A stretch of DNA of 64,000 nucleotides from Plutella xylostella (GCF_932276165.1 NC_063999.1:6078501-6142500); one strand, 5' to 3'. Positions 54,901 through 64,000 are shown, counted from the stretch's first letter. Program-made: numbers and translations. Notes: generated by a model from the sequence alone, not told the origin.

Positions 54901-57722
54901 ACATCCGTCTATGGAGGATATTGGTTAACGTTAGCAATAAAGGGTGAATCGGTAATTTATAAAAAAAGATACTAGAATTGGACAACTGGATTGCCACTTA
55001 CCAAGTTTTTGATGTCAGACAGCGCACTCTTGTCGACGAAGACGTTCGTTCGAACTTTGTCGTCTTCTTTAGCATCTTCGTAAGTTGTTATTTTCCTTGT
55101 CACTCCATTCTCTGTTATGTAGCGAGTGACTTCAACCTGGCTCCTCGTCTTTTCGACCTCAAAAGACTTCTTAGTAACGCCTGAGCTGCTCGTATTGATC
55201 ACTCTCGTCTCCTCTTCATCAATCCCTTCGTATAAATCTTTCACATCCTCTTTTATTTTTGTACCAAAGGATACCTTTTCGATTCTCTTGAAGGGATATT
55301 TTTTTACGGTTTCGATGATGTCTTTCAAGACTCTGTCATCAATGGTCTTCTTGTTGATGACAATACTGGTGTTACTCACGGTCACATCAGACTTGGTAGT
55401 TGAAGACTCAATAATCTTTCTAAGGTCACTGATAGAAGTGAAGTCTTTAATATCCCTTGAGGATAATATGATGTTCTCTTCAGTGTCTTGTCGCTTTAGG
55501 TGATGTCTTGGTTGTTCAGGTTTCCCAAAAGGTGACATTTCTTTATGTTTCTTTGTTTTCCTATCATCGTCTTTTTCATAAACAAACTTTCCATTCCAAG
55601 TTCCGGTGCTCCTCTCGTAACTGGTTAATGTATCTTTAGTATTTTTTGAATCCGTTGTAGATTGCTTTTGTAAATTTTGTTTTTCATTCGATAAAAATTC
55701 TGTTGTGTTAACTACATTAGTAGAGTCACTGGTGTATTGATTAGCTGAAGATGTTGTTTGATAGTCAGATGATGAAATATTTTGTGTAGAGCTGTCAGTA
55801 ACTTGAATGTTAGATATATCCCTCATATCAAAATCACTCTCTGTGATTGCCTTCTTTTTAGTGAAATCACCGCCATACCTTGTGCTAGTAGATGCTACTT
55901 CTACGCCATTCTTAACAAGAAGAGATTCTTCGGAGATGTGAGATGAACTCTTAGGAACTCCATCCTTGCCAGAATCATAATAAGAGTCTTTGTCTAAGAC
56001 GTGGCGTGAGTATTCATGTTCAGGTTTAATGCCAGTTCCACTGATATTGTGGCTTTTCTCAAATGATCCATGTTCTTGACTGTCTCCCCACTCTCTGTGA
56101 GAAGTGTTTACTATTCTTTCCTTACCGTCAACTATCTCCACTACATATGAAGACGATGATGCTTGCTGAGCACTGCTGGTACTACTTTTTAAAACTTTTG
56201 AAGAAAAGTTAATGTTGTCGGCGCCGCTAACCTGGAGCACGTTTCCAACTTTGCTGAGTTCATTTTGTATGGTGGCATCGTAGCCGAAAAAGTTTGACGA
56301 GTCAGTTTTGTTAGCATTACGACGGTTCGTTGTCATATCACTAGATCTAGATGTTTGATTTCTATCAATGTTTACTCTATCAGACTGATTGTTGGACTGT
56401 GTCTGTCGAACATCTGTTGATAAGTTCTCTTGAGTAAAACTTATTTGTTTTTGTACTGAATTGTCAGTCTCTGAAATTAGGCTTGAATGAGTTGTTACAT
56501 TCTGACCGTCTTTGACAATTTTGGAGTCTTCCTTTATTGTCATGGCACTTTTAGGTTTTCCGTCTTTACCAGTATCGTAGTTAGATTTAAGATCATAATT
56601 GTGAGTACTTTGAATACTTTGTGGTTTAATATCAGTCCCGCTCACACTAGCATAGGCTTCATGAGATGCTTGCTCCTGTGCGTTTCCCCACTCCCTGTTG
56701 GTGCTGTCTATGATGCGCTCTTTGCCATCAACTATTTCAACAACATACGATGACGATGATGATTTTGTGACGCTACTGCTCTTGACATCACTTGTCTGAG
56801 AAGTGCTGCTGTATTCTTTTGTTTTTACATTTTTGTCAAGAGTTCCCTCGCCTCCATAAAATTGCGATGAATTAGATTTTGTTGTTTGATTCCTGTTGGA
56901 CGGCTGAGGTGAATTAGAAAAAGTCACCTTATTACCATGCTGATTCCTATTTTTCTGATCATACGCAGATGTAGACGATGTTTTGTTGGAGTCCTGTTGT
57001 GTCATATTAGAACTAGTAGTTCTGGTGTTAGACGTATTCTGGTTCGAATGAGAAGACGATTGATTCATTAAATTCTGTCTTTCAGATTGTAAAAACGAGT
57101 CAGTTGCGTGAGCTCCCTGAGATCTGTTGGTGAAGGAAGGCGCGCCGCCGGCTCCGGTGCTGCCGGCGGAGTTGTTGATGAACGCAGTGTCCAGGGTCTG
57201 GTTGGCAGCAGACGAGTCCATCGTCTTGTCAAAACTCTGAGTGTGACTGGTGCCAGTCTGCTGGACGGATGATGATGAGGTTTGGAATGTTTGACTCTTT
57301 GAGCTCTGCTGGTGGGAGGATGAGGACTCCTGCACCATAGAGGAAGACACGAAGTCACCTGTGTGGCTCAGCGCCATGTCGCTGGCGTGGTGGTCCGTGG
57401 ACGACAGGTCGGAGACGGAGGGCGCCTCGGTGATGATGTAGTGCGGGTGGCTGTTGTACAGCTCGGACACGGTGGAGCCGGCCGTGGAGGCATGGTCCGT
57501 CACGTCCGTGATGCACAGCGGGTCGTCCTCCTCCACCTTCACGTCGATGACGACGACCTTCTTCCCGCCGGTGACCTGCCGGCTGCTGCTGGCGACCTGC
57601 CGCGAGCTGCTCGAGCTCTGCACCACCTTCGACGAGCTCGAGCTCTTCTGCACACTGCTGGCACTCGTACTTGACGTACTCACTTCATTTGTTTGCTTAG
57701 TCTTTTTATTTTTTATCGTCAT
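30564..57722 (-). CDS. Giant SAXO/FAM154-like microtubule-associated repeat protein
   Basis: Four coding exons on the minus strand: 57722-55002, 54908-54670, 41010-38762, 38614-30564. All phases agree, giving 4,419 residues. Residues 1-907 are Ser/Thr/Gln-rich with two copies of a YVVEIVDGKERI unit. Residues about 977-994 form EQCICEICTCG joined to RHRCPHN, i.e. CxCxxCxCGxHxCPH, the N-terminal signature of SAXO (stabiliser of axonemal microtubules) proteins. About a hundred 29-residue repeats follow, consensus DNLKPEGDFE..KPEEWRPAER, equivalent in style to the Mn microtubule-binding modules of the STOP/SAXO family. The C-terminus is Ser/His/Gln-rich and ends FKHTRDTREHKFYKTKITH. Known SAXO proteins are a few hundred residues long; this one is about ten times larger. 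Family membership is inferred from the Cys/His motif and repeats; microtubule binding is not shown. A cytoskeletal or muscle scaffold is also possible. Confidence 0.78.
34400..38150 (-). repeat. 87-bp (29-codon) coding tandem repeat array with 609-bp higher-order unit
   Basis: Base-level periodicity is 87. Two main unit types alternate (ERQKPEEW-type and EQPKHDKW-type), with a DNLFTEGDFE variant every few units. A higher-order block of seven units is duplicated: sequence at 36421 recurs at 37030, offset 609 = 7 x 87, with few differences over about 600 bp. All observed offsets are multiples of 87, so copy-number change stays in frame. Confidence 0.95.
38762..41010 (-). CDS. SAXO-like gene penultimate exon
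   Basis: Acceptor tgtctgttccag precedes 41010; donor gtaaaa follows 38762. Phase 2 in, 1 out, matching both the 54670 exon and the alternative 41095 exon upstream, and the last exon downstream. Begins RHRCPHNDVPEPLFDVER, then about 25 29-residue repeats. Confidence 0.88.
38765..40870 (-). repeat. 87-bp coding tandem repeat array, second block
   Basis: About 25 units in the penultimate exon. Higher-order offsets seen directly: 261 bp (3 units; 40131 and 40392) and 696 bp (8 units; 38952 and 39648). The intron at 38615-38761 interrupts what is otherwise one array. Confidence 0.92.
41095..41174 (-). CDS. Alternative first coding exon of the SAXO-like gene
   Basis: Within the 13.7-kb intron, 84 bases before the 41010 exon, a GC-rich block has ATG at 41174-41172 and donor gtgata just below 41095. 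In this frame it encodes MAQPLLLPPLPPARRYPITL then HPYRRR and ends in phase 2, exactly what the 41010 exon needs. The product (3,459 residues) would carry RRRRHRCPHN instead of the full CxCxxCxCGxHxCPH motif, losing four cysteines and the Ser-rich N-terminus. An upstream ATG at 41187 is in a frame that does not join correctly. Confidence 0.6.
41110..41260 (-). promoter_or_regulatory. GC-rich putative internal promoter
   Basis: A GC-dense stretch (gcgggccgggcgagcgccatgg on the minus strand) in an AT-rich region, covering the alternative start codon. No TATA box seen. The assignment is by composition only. Confidence 0.4.
41261..45775. other. SAXO-like gene large intron, first part
   Basis: AT-rich sequence with no supported exon. 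A complete CRE palindrome TGACGTCA is at 44681-44688. A degenerate Helitron-like scrap (ggcgaaacgaaacttgcggg) lies near 43710. Confidence 0.55.
45780..46346 (+). mobile_element. Dispersed element with AGGGTTCCGT / ACGGAACCCT ends and GACAGACG minisatellite
   Basis: Begins ggccaagtgcgagtcgggct, with agggttccgt at 45818; ends with acggaaccct near 46345. Contains four gacagacg-type units at 46260-46297. Widespread type in moth and butterfly introns; non-coding. Confidence 0.75.
46347..51095. other. SAXO-like gene large intron, middle part
   Basis: Mostly AT-rich. A GC-richer island at about 47230-47600 holds a tatataa at 47382 and a 139-codon minus-strand frame with no recognisable motif; not called as an exon. 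Nothing else supported. Confidence 0.5.
51100..51363 (-). mobile_element. tRNA-headed SINE
   Basis: On the minus strand it starts near 51363 with a tRNA-like head: A box tggcgtagtgg and B box ggttcgattcc at normal spacing. The body includes gtaaaatggcaataggcccg and ends before a poly-T run (poly-A on plus, 51085-51112). Confidence 0.85.
51745..51974 (-). mobile_element. Non-autonomous Helitron-like element with (CAGA)n array
   Basis: Reverse-complement relative of 25286-25521: ctagctgtccccgcgcgctt at the left, about 11 CAGA units (51897-51944), then tttcgcatttataatattag. The two copies agree closely outside the array. Confidence 0.85.
51975..54669. other. SAXO-like gene large intron, last part
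   Basis: AT-rich, no exon seen. A second TGACGTCA CRE is at 54442-54449 in the context cacgatgacgtca, the same 13 bases as at 44676. Confidence 0.55.
54670..54908 (-). CDS. SAXO-like gene exon 2, first half of Cys/His motif
   Basis: Acceptor cctccatag precedes 54908; donor gtgagt follows 54670. Phase 0 in, 2 out. Encodes a charged stretch rich in RRDxS/RRDE steps and ends KVDKEQCICEICTCG, with the last Gly codon split across the 13.7-kb intron. A possible phosphorylated, disordered linker before the cysteine motif. Confidence 0.88.
55002..57722 (-). CDS. SAXO-like gene exon 1, Ser-rich N-terminal part
   Basis: Single 907-codon coding exon; start ATG at 57722-57720 (MTIKNKKTKQTNEV), donor gtaagt just below 55002, phase 0. 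Poly-Ser/Gln/Thr low complexity with two related units beginning YVVEIVDGKERI(I/V) followed by REWG, then TGKDGKPKS or SGKDGVPKS (near 56750-56490 and 56155-55860). The C-terminal third (about 55530-55010) is better ordered, with TIDDRVLKDIIETVKKYPFK and TRYITENGVTRKITTYEDAK. An upstream TTG-started extension is not counted. No homology recognised for this part. Confidence 0.82.
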
Positions 57723-58070
57723 TTTTACGGTTAATTTTGTCAATAATAAAACTAAACGAGATTCTTATTTACGTCGATTAAATATGTATAAATAGGGTAT
57801 TCGAGTTGAATAAATATATTTATTTTTTCACATTATTTTTGTTAAACAATTGCCATGTAAGTAAATAAATTATGATTTTCGCGAGAGTCGTTCGTGTTGC
57901 GCGCGCGCCGGTCGCGACTGTCCCGCGGATTCTGCGCCTGCGCACCGCCGCCGCCGCGCCGGTGTCGGCGGCCGTGGCGCCCACACGGACACACACACAC
58001 ACACACACACGCGCACACCGCGCGAGCTCGCGACACGTCACCCGCTCACATCACACAGTTGGAACAAAAC
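57723..58070 (-). promoter_or_regulatory. Probable 5' UTR/promoter of the long SAXO-like transcript
   Basis: A GC-rich island at 57895-58050 (ccgccgccgccgcgccgg) 170-330 bases upstream of the start codon, including a (CA)n run at 57990-58010. No TATA box identified. Confidence 0.45.
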
Positions 58071-59147
58071 CAAAAAAGGTGTAAATATACCTACGATACT
58101 TTACTTTACTAACTAAATGTGTTTACATTTTAATAATATGAATAAGAGTCATTCGCCAGATTTTAACAATGACACACCGCGGTCTAGCTGCGACTTGGCT
58201 ATGACTGGAATGATTACTTTTTGACCTCGGTATGATTAGGTAAACACATTATTGCTCACATAGGTATTCAGATTATTTCAGATATTGTTATTGACTTAAT
58301 TATAAATACTAACTAGTTACTTTACTAATACTGCTTATACACTGCAATGAAAAAGTTCCACTTACAAAATGGAGACACCTAATGGAAGTAGATTTTTTTC
58401 TACTTCCATGCAGACATCAAATAATTTTTAATTGAACTAACTAATTAGGTAGGTAATAATGCTTGTAATGGGGGTAGTAGATTCGTCACAAAGAATACCT
58501 ACTTACTTAAATTTGTCCCTGAAAACTAAAGAGTTACTTTAATTACTTACTTATAAAATTTAACACATAGATATACTTACTTAACTAGAGCATTATTCTA
58601 ATGATGAAGGTGATTTAGAAGAAAATGATATATATCTAGGTGCGTAATCATTGTTCTTACTAATCAGTTTTCTCTCCTTGGCATCCCACGCAAATATTAC
58701 TCATTTCATTTCATTACAAAAATAAAACTTATCGCATCTGAATCCCTACTCGAGGAAAATGACTTTACCATTTAATAATACCGCTGATCCGATTTGCATA
58801 AGGTTTTGGTCCGACATTGCAGCCTTCTTGACAAACAAGACACCCAGATCTCTCCAGTTGAATATCGTAGATGGTAAGTACTAGATAAGTAAGTAGTCAT
58901 ACCCGTACTGATCTCACTGCTGACCTAATTTTATAATGTTGGTTTAAATTAAAATAAAAAGTTGATATAAGTAGGTAGAACTAAAGTTAATTATCTTGGA
59001 GTTGCATGCATTTTTCCTACAATCACAAGCTACAATACATAGGTACATACATAGATCTCTACATTAACTATCTAAACCATAGTTAATCACAATATCGTAG
59101 AAAGTGTTGAAAACGTGATAAAGTGAGCCGAATGAGCACTTGAATAT
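58071..59147. other. Intergenic, no feature seen
   Basis: AT-rich; only a small hairpin (tggaagtaga / tctacttcca, 58384-58410). Confidence 0.5.
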
Positions 59148-59440
59148 TTTATTCATGAATTTTCAAAAGTGGATTGGATCCTCTTTGGATGGGTGACCGA
59201 TTTCAAGTTACTCTTTTCTGGACGTTTCCGTGCTTCGGACGATGGCCCGACTCCCGGTTGCTGCCTTGGCAGCAGTCTAGTCAGAGCAGTCGCCCACTTA
59301 CCCGACAACTCTCTAAACAAGCTTGCTTGTGTTGGAGTCCACACCAACCTGCACTAGACCAGCGTAGTGGACTAGGCCTAAGTCCTTCCTTCATCGGAAA
59401 GAGATCCGTGCCCAGCAGTGGCGGGACATGAGGCGTCGTA
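59148..59440 (+). repeat. Dispersed repeat family copy
   Basis: tggatgggtgaccgatttca, cttttctggacgtttccgtg, accagcgtagtggactaggc and gcccagcagtggcgggacat. The same family is inverted at 62577-63145 and, as a fragment, at 3235-3400. Possibly the 3' end of a retroelement. Confidence 0.75.
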
Positions 59441-59447
59441 ATAAAAA

Positions 59448-60065
59448 TGATCTCCATTGTCGGTTATCTAACCGACAGGGATTGATTTATAAATTAAACA
59501 TCATCTCCATGTAAATTCATGACAGATGTGTCAAAAGTTAACCACTACTCCCTGGTTATGCTCTAACCGAGAATGGAGAAATTGACACTAAGTAAATCTA
59601 TTGTGTTGTAAGTCAAAGTATCGTGCGATACCGCAACTGAGGAATGCAAAAGGGGAATATTAAAGTACGTAAGTATATTTCCTTAAAAAATATGTTTTCA
59701 ATGAAGTCAACGATACAAATCTGCGTGGAATAATCTGGATCTGGATGTCGCCGACTTCATTGCATCGCCCGACGCCGCGCTGCCGCCGGGGGGTCCAAGT
59801 TATGAGTGGCTTCATGATCTCAGAAGTCATGTTGCACTATGTCTAGATGAATGTTATCACCTTAGATAAATAGAAATAGTTATTCAGAGAGTGAGCCCGA
59901 TTTTTATCCCACTAAGTGCCAATTTATCCATAGTCGGTTAGAGCATAACCAGGAATTAGTGGTTGACTTTTGACACATCTGTCAAGAATTTTATATGGAG
60001 ATGACGTGTAATTGATTAACCAATCCCTGGTCAGTTAGATAACCGATTAGGTTGTTCTAATTATG
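59448..60065. mobile_element. Foldback MITE with ~140-bp arms
   Basis: 59448-59590 and 59925-60065 are inverted relatives: cggttatctaaccgacaggg against ccctggtcagttagataacc, with gacagatgtgtcaaaag shared. The ~330-bp centre is non-coding. A one-arm relative is at 11530-11610. Confidence 0.82.
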
Positions 60066-60149
60066 GTAGGTACCGAAAGATAGGGATAGGTCATAAATCG
60101 ATAGCGTATTTTTTAAACCAATCCCTCAAGCAGTGGGTTTCGAAAACCA

Positions 60150-60380
60150 ATCCGTGGCCCGGTTGAGATGTTGTTCTGCCTATAAAAGGACTAGTGTGGG
60201 CGAACGATCATTGAATCACGCACCCACTAAGGTAGGCAGTCTGCACCGGCCCAACATTTATTTATATTAGTCGATTTATCACTATTATTAACCGTTACTT
60301 GCCTTGTAATTATAGGCGCCGAATTTAGTAATAAATTCACGGGAATAGAACGGTCTTCTAGCTAAGTAACCAACATAACT
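60150..60380 (+). promoter_or_regulatory. TATA-containing unit, possible solo LTR or promoter
   Basis: tataaaag at 60181-60188, an initiator-like gatcattg about 27 bases later, a donor-like gtaggc at 60231 and AATAAA at 60330-60335 within 230 bases. This is the U3-R-U5 spacing of an LTR, but terminal TG...CA and target duplications are not convincing. Could also be an upstream promoter for the UBE2R gene. Confidence 0.3.
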
Positions 60381-61623
60381 GTTACCAACTTACCACCTAC
60401 TTACTAGATGTCGGTAAAGTATATTAGAAAAACATATTATGCTCACGACTGTCATCCCCGAAGTGGTAGTTTAGAGGTCAGCCGCTTTTCGCTGTACATT
60501 AGTGTAGAAAAACATAGGGTAGGGTCAAGTAAGGTGCTATGCCCACGAGCACAATCTTCCCGAAGGGGTGGGGTAAGAGGCTGGAGGTAACTTGCAAGGA
60601 TCTTACCTCTACATACATACATCAACCTACATCTACAACGACATGATTTTTGCTTGTATCGGCTGAGTGATGAAATCTGTCTGAAATAGTGTTTGGGATA
60701 TGAAATAAATAAATGATTTGATTTGATTTATCCCGTGACGTGAACTTCCAATATTTATAAGCATATATTACTATGAAATACTTACATACATACCCAAAGC
60801 GGCAGTGCAAACCTCCTGCTTTTCTTTATACAATGGTGATAAATCGCGAGCCTACATGATGGTGGTCCAGTTTTCTACCTCCTATAAATCGTTTATTAAT
60901 TATTATTCTAAGGGCTAAAGCACACACAAAATACCACGCCATCTATACTTGGAATAAAGTAAATGTTTGGTAATTAAATTGTTATTCTAGTCATCGCTAG
61001 ATGGCGCTAAAATTACTGCCATCTAGTGTCGTAAAAAATTACTTTTACTGTTGTTTACTTTAAAAATATGCTTTTGGCTCTGCTACTCGCCGCTAGATGG
61101 CAACCTATACCCATACTCTGTCGATAAAATCGTCGTGCGTCATGTTGATGTACGCAACGCACGGAAATAACAGCTGTTCATCAAATCAACTTCAACTTCC
61201 AGTTCACAATATTCGGTCGGGCAACACAGAAGTAGCAGTCAGTAGTCCTCAACAAGCAGCTTAGGCCCAATTTTCCTTTGAATAGCCAATTACCAATGCG
61301 ATTGTTTGGCCAGAGTTGCAGTGAAGTGTTACTCATTGTGCTAGCGTGGTATTTCAGTTATCCTTCCATAATCGACGTTAATTGCTGAAAGACTGAAGCG
61401 TTTTCGGTATTGGCGTTGCTAAGTGTGTGAATTGCAAAATAATCTCGAATCTCAACACGTTGGCATTATGTTTACCAAAATTATTCGTTCGCGTTGTTAT
61501 TGTGACTACAGTTGAATCTTTTGTGAATGCCGTGAGAAACGTCCGCAGTGTTATGCCAATTGAATCTATTTCAAGTTTTAGTTTACGTTGAAAAGACTCG
61601 TGATTTTACTTATTTAGTTCAAA

Positions 61624-61803
61624 ATGTCTAGCATCGTTCCTACCAGTTCTGCTCTCAGGGCTTTGGCCTTAGAGTACAAGAGCTTGCAAGAGGAGCCAGT
61701 GGAAGGGTTCAGAGTTAAATTATTAGGAGAAGACAATCTGTTTGAGTGGGAAGTTGCAATATTCGGTCCACCAGACACCCTGTACCAAGGTGGATACTTT
61801 AAG
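61624..61803 (+). CDS. UBE2R: UBE2R exon 1
   Basis: ATG in context caaaATGtct; 60 codons; donor gtaagg. Upstream 61150-61623 is the likely 5' UTR and promoter, without a clear TATA. Confidence 0.92.
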
Positions 61804-63337
61804 GTAAGGCTCAGAACAATGAAGTTCAACCTTTTGTTCAGGTACCTACTTATACTTGGGTACTTTTACATTTCAAGTGCTTCAGTAGTCCTTCAAACTA
61901 ATTCAGTTGCTAAACATTTTGATATCCATAATCAATATCAAATGCTTCACTTCAGTACTTTATTGTGGTTATGAATCATTATCAAAGTGTGAATGTTACA
62001 ATAAAAGCAGTTATGATTATATTATGACCAATAGAACAGCTGCTTTAATATCTTTACTTACTGACAATGACCATGCACTAAAAACTATCAGAGTGGCTAC
62101 CCACTTTGCAAACATTCACACACATCACACCATGAATAAAGTTCAATTGCCATGAATTGTTTTAAAGTAATAACGAAATAGCAATTTTACAGCCATGCCT
62201 TTCTGCATTTGCTCAACTTTGTGCCATGCCTCCACATTAATGCTGATGTTATTATCCACACTGGAAATGTTGCACAGCATGGTGACAATTCAATCATTCA
62301 ACTAACACTGGGTGACCATTTGGACTGCTGAATGTGATGGCTGTAAAATTCTTTAAACTTCAAAATTTGTCTTTGTTCTAATCAATAGCAGAAGTTAATC
62401 AGATCCCCTCATCAACTAGAAAAGAGTTGTTAATATTGAAACGGTTGAAATGATTTTTATGAAAGATGGCTAAGAACACTTGGTATTTAAACATTCATTA
62501 CCCATAACCCGAAAAAAACAAAACAAAGTTTAGCCATGTGTACTACCACAGACAGATACACAGATCTATACCATCATGACATTCATGGCCGATCATGTCC
62601 CCACTGCTGGGGCATGATTCTCCAAAGAAGAAAGGGCCTAGTCCACCAAGCTGGCCCAGTGCGGGTTGGTGGACCCCAATACAAGCAAGCTGAAGAGAAT
62701 AGAATAGAATATTACTTTATGGAACACCACATAAATCAGACATACAAAAATATACAAACTCATACCCCCTTATTCATAGAGAAGTTACAGAACGTTTTAA
62801 CTAATAATCTGTTTTGTCCCTCTCCGACAAAGTCTTTGACAGAGAGGGACAAAACAGTTTATTAGTTAAAACGTATTGTAACTTTTCTATGAATAAGGGG
62901 GATAGACTAGAACCAATATACAATAGGCGGCCTTATCACTGAGAGCAATCTCTTACAGCCAGTTGTCTGGTAAGGGGCAACCCAAATGTCAGATATGTTT
63001 TCAAGCTGCCCGAAGGCCTCTGACTAAACTGCTGCCGAAACAGCAACTGGGACCCTCAGCTTAACATGCTATCTGAAACAAGGAAGCGACCAGAAAAGAA
63101 CCACTTAAAAATTGTCACCCATCCAATAGCTGAGCATGCCTTTACAATCACTGAAGCTAGCTCGACTATGGACATTATCAGTTCATCACAACATATAGAT
63201 GTATTATTTAAATCATTAAATTTTAATAATATATTTATGATTTGTTTCAGGCGCACATGAAGTTTCCCCCGGACTACCCGTACTCACCTCCATCCATTAG
63301 GTTTTTAACTAAAGTATGGCATCCCAATGTATATGAG
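61624..63337 (+). CDS. UBE2R: UBE2R/CDC34-type ubiquitin-conjugating enzyme, first two exons (3'-truncated)
   Basis: Exons 61624-61803 and 63251-63337 join in phase 0, giving residues 1-89. MSSIVPTSSALRALALEYKS, LQEEPVEGFRVKLL, WEVAIFGPPDTLYQGGYFK and FPPDYPYSPPSIRFLTKVWH match the UBC fold of CDC34/UBE2R E2 enzymes, which work with SCF (cullin-RING) ligases to build Lys48 chains. The HPN of the E2 fold is present (WHPNVYE); the catalytic cysteine, acidic loop and acidic tail are expected in exons beyond base 64000. Intron 1 is 1.4 kb and packed with nested repeats. Paralogue assignment within UBE2R/UBE2G is by LQEEPVEGFRV. Confidence 0.92.
62704..62965 (-). mobile_element. Inverted CR1-like LINE tail (middle layer)
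   Basis: agaatagaatagaatattac at the left and aggcggccttatcactgaga, gcaatctcttacagccagttgtctgg at the right are the reverse complement of the LINE tail at 24960-25110. Confidence 0.75.
62765..62901. mobile_element. Palindromic MITE, 137 bp (inner layer)
   Basis: cccccttattcatagagaag pairs with cttttctatgaataaggggg, and the arms continue through gttttaactaataa and ctgttttgtccctctc almost to the centre. Flanked by ATA/ATA, so a TA-type duplication is possible. Confidence 0.9.
63251..63337 (+). CDS. UBE2R: UBE2R exon 2
   Basis: Acceptor tttgtttcag ends at 63250, donor gtaagt at 63338; 29 codons, phase 0 to 0. Encodes AHMKFPPDYPYSPPS then IRFLTKVWHPNVYE. Confidence 0.92.
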
Positions 63338-63424
63338 GTAAGTTTTCACTTTGTCTAATTAATTGTATGACACTTTCCATTAAGACCGATATCTATGTTA
63401 TTTGTACAATATTTTATAATTTAA

Positions 63425-63670
63425 GGGCCACTTGCACCAACATATTAAATCTAGATTTAGTGTTAAATCTCGATTTAGTGTTCGACTTTGTTTAGATAGG
63501 AACAATTTTTTTTTGTTTCCTGTAGTTATGTGGGCCTACAAAAAACTTTGGATTAAGGGGCCCTTGCACCAACATATTAAATCTAGATTTAGTGTTAAAT
63601 CTCGATTTAGTGTCAAATTTTATATGGATTGACGTTTCTTAAATCGACATTTGACACTAAATAAGGTAAT
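63425..63670 (+). repeat. Two-copy repeat with near-palindromic TAAATC(T/C)AGATTTA-type units
   Basis: ttgcaccaacatattaaatc, tagatttagtgttaaatctc and gatttagtgt occur at 63430-63481 and again at 63565-63614. The phrase gggcccttgcaccaac is a common lepidopteran repeat terminus. Intronic to UBE2R. Confidence 0.75.
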
Positions 63671-64000
63671 CAAATAAAATGATTTATCTATATACACACA
63701 AACAAGCTCATTTCATTATGTATTTGTGGATCTTAAAATTAAAGTGTTTAATGCTTACTGTACATGATGAATCAACACATAAAAATTAAAATATGACCTA
63801 CGACTATCAAAGTGTTGTTAAACCAAAACTGAATCATTGTTTATCAATACACAATCTAAACAAAGTGACTAATCATAATGTAAATGTGTTCAAATACCCT
63901 AAGCTTATGTAAATCAGTTGCACCTATATTGTTTAGATCTATGACCTATTCTCTGATTGTGACACACTTCTGAAACCCTAAAAGTATGTCAATAATTTGC

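Larger units (their letters stand above)
62577..63145 (-). repeat. Dispersed repeat copy split by a LINE tail (outer layer of a nest)
   Basis: Left part 62577-62700 (ccactgctggggcatgattc ... cagtgcgggttggtgg) and right part 62966-63145 (aaaagaaccacttaaaaatt, gtcacccatcc) are inverted relatives of 59148-59440, separated by the insert at 62704-62965. Confidence 0.75.

Noticed and set aside
62536..62865. 109-codon plus-strand frame
   Set aside because: Lies entirely in nested repeats within UBE2R intron 1.

Overview
The window is a piece of a lepidopteran (moth or butterfly) nuclear genome. The evidence is AT-rich introns with short GC-rich exons, GT-AG splicing throughout, two insect-type conserved genes, and a dense load of repeats of types typical of Lepidoptera (Helitron-like elements carrying CTGT/CAGA arrays, RTE and CR1-like LINE tails, tRNA-headed SINEs, foldback MITEs). 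There are no prokaryotic operons, CRISPR arrays or viral genes.

Layout. (1) 417-12691, plus strand: the C-terminal two thirds of CRTC (CREB-regulated transcription coactivator); its N-terminal CREB-binding exons lie left of the window. The splice phases of ten exons chain into one 462-residue reading frame with both conserved SIK/14-3-3 regulatory segments and the conserved C-terminus. One exon end, including its 5' splice site, is tandemly repeated five times at exactly 123 bp. (2) 16526-19938, plus strand: a four-exon gene for a 712-residue secreted, acidic protein full of dibasic sites (granin- or prohormone-like, not identified). Part of its third exon plus splice donor is duplicated, with an RTE insertion between the copies. 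(3) 20700-28400: a transposon graveyard. A LINE reverse-transcriptase gene is split by a 2.1-kb element whose removal restores the frame, and a Tc1/IS630-type transposase remnant is split by a 1.7-kb element with a clear 8-bp target duplication. (4) 28707-29303, minus strand: a partial, still open tandem copy of the tail of the next gene. (5) 57722-30564, minus strand: a giant gene of four main coding exons, 4,419 codons by my splice model. A serine-rich N-terminal part is followed by the Cys/His motif CxCxxCxCGxHxCPH and then about a hundred 29-residue repeats (DNLxxEGxF...W.PAER). The Cys/His motif and repeat style match the SAXO/FAM154 (STOP-like, microtubule-stabilising) family, here hugely expanded. 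A 13.7-kb intron splits the Cys/His motif, and an alternative first exon at 41095-41174 joins in phase and would give a 3,459-residue isoform lacking half of the motif. (6) 61624-64000, plus strand: the first two coding exons of a UBE2R/CDC34-type ubiquitin-conjugating enzyme, running off the right edge before the catalytic cysteine.

The genes look like ordinary neighbours rather than one pathway. The main novelty candidates are the giant SAXO-like repeat gene with its alternative promoter and tandem relic, the two independent tandem duplications of exon-end plus 5' splice site, and the unrecognised secreted precursor. All gene structures were read by hand from splice signals and phase; nothing here has been checked against databases or RNA data.
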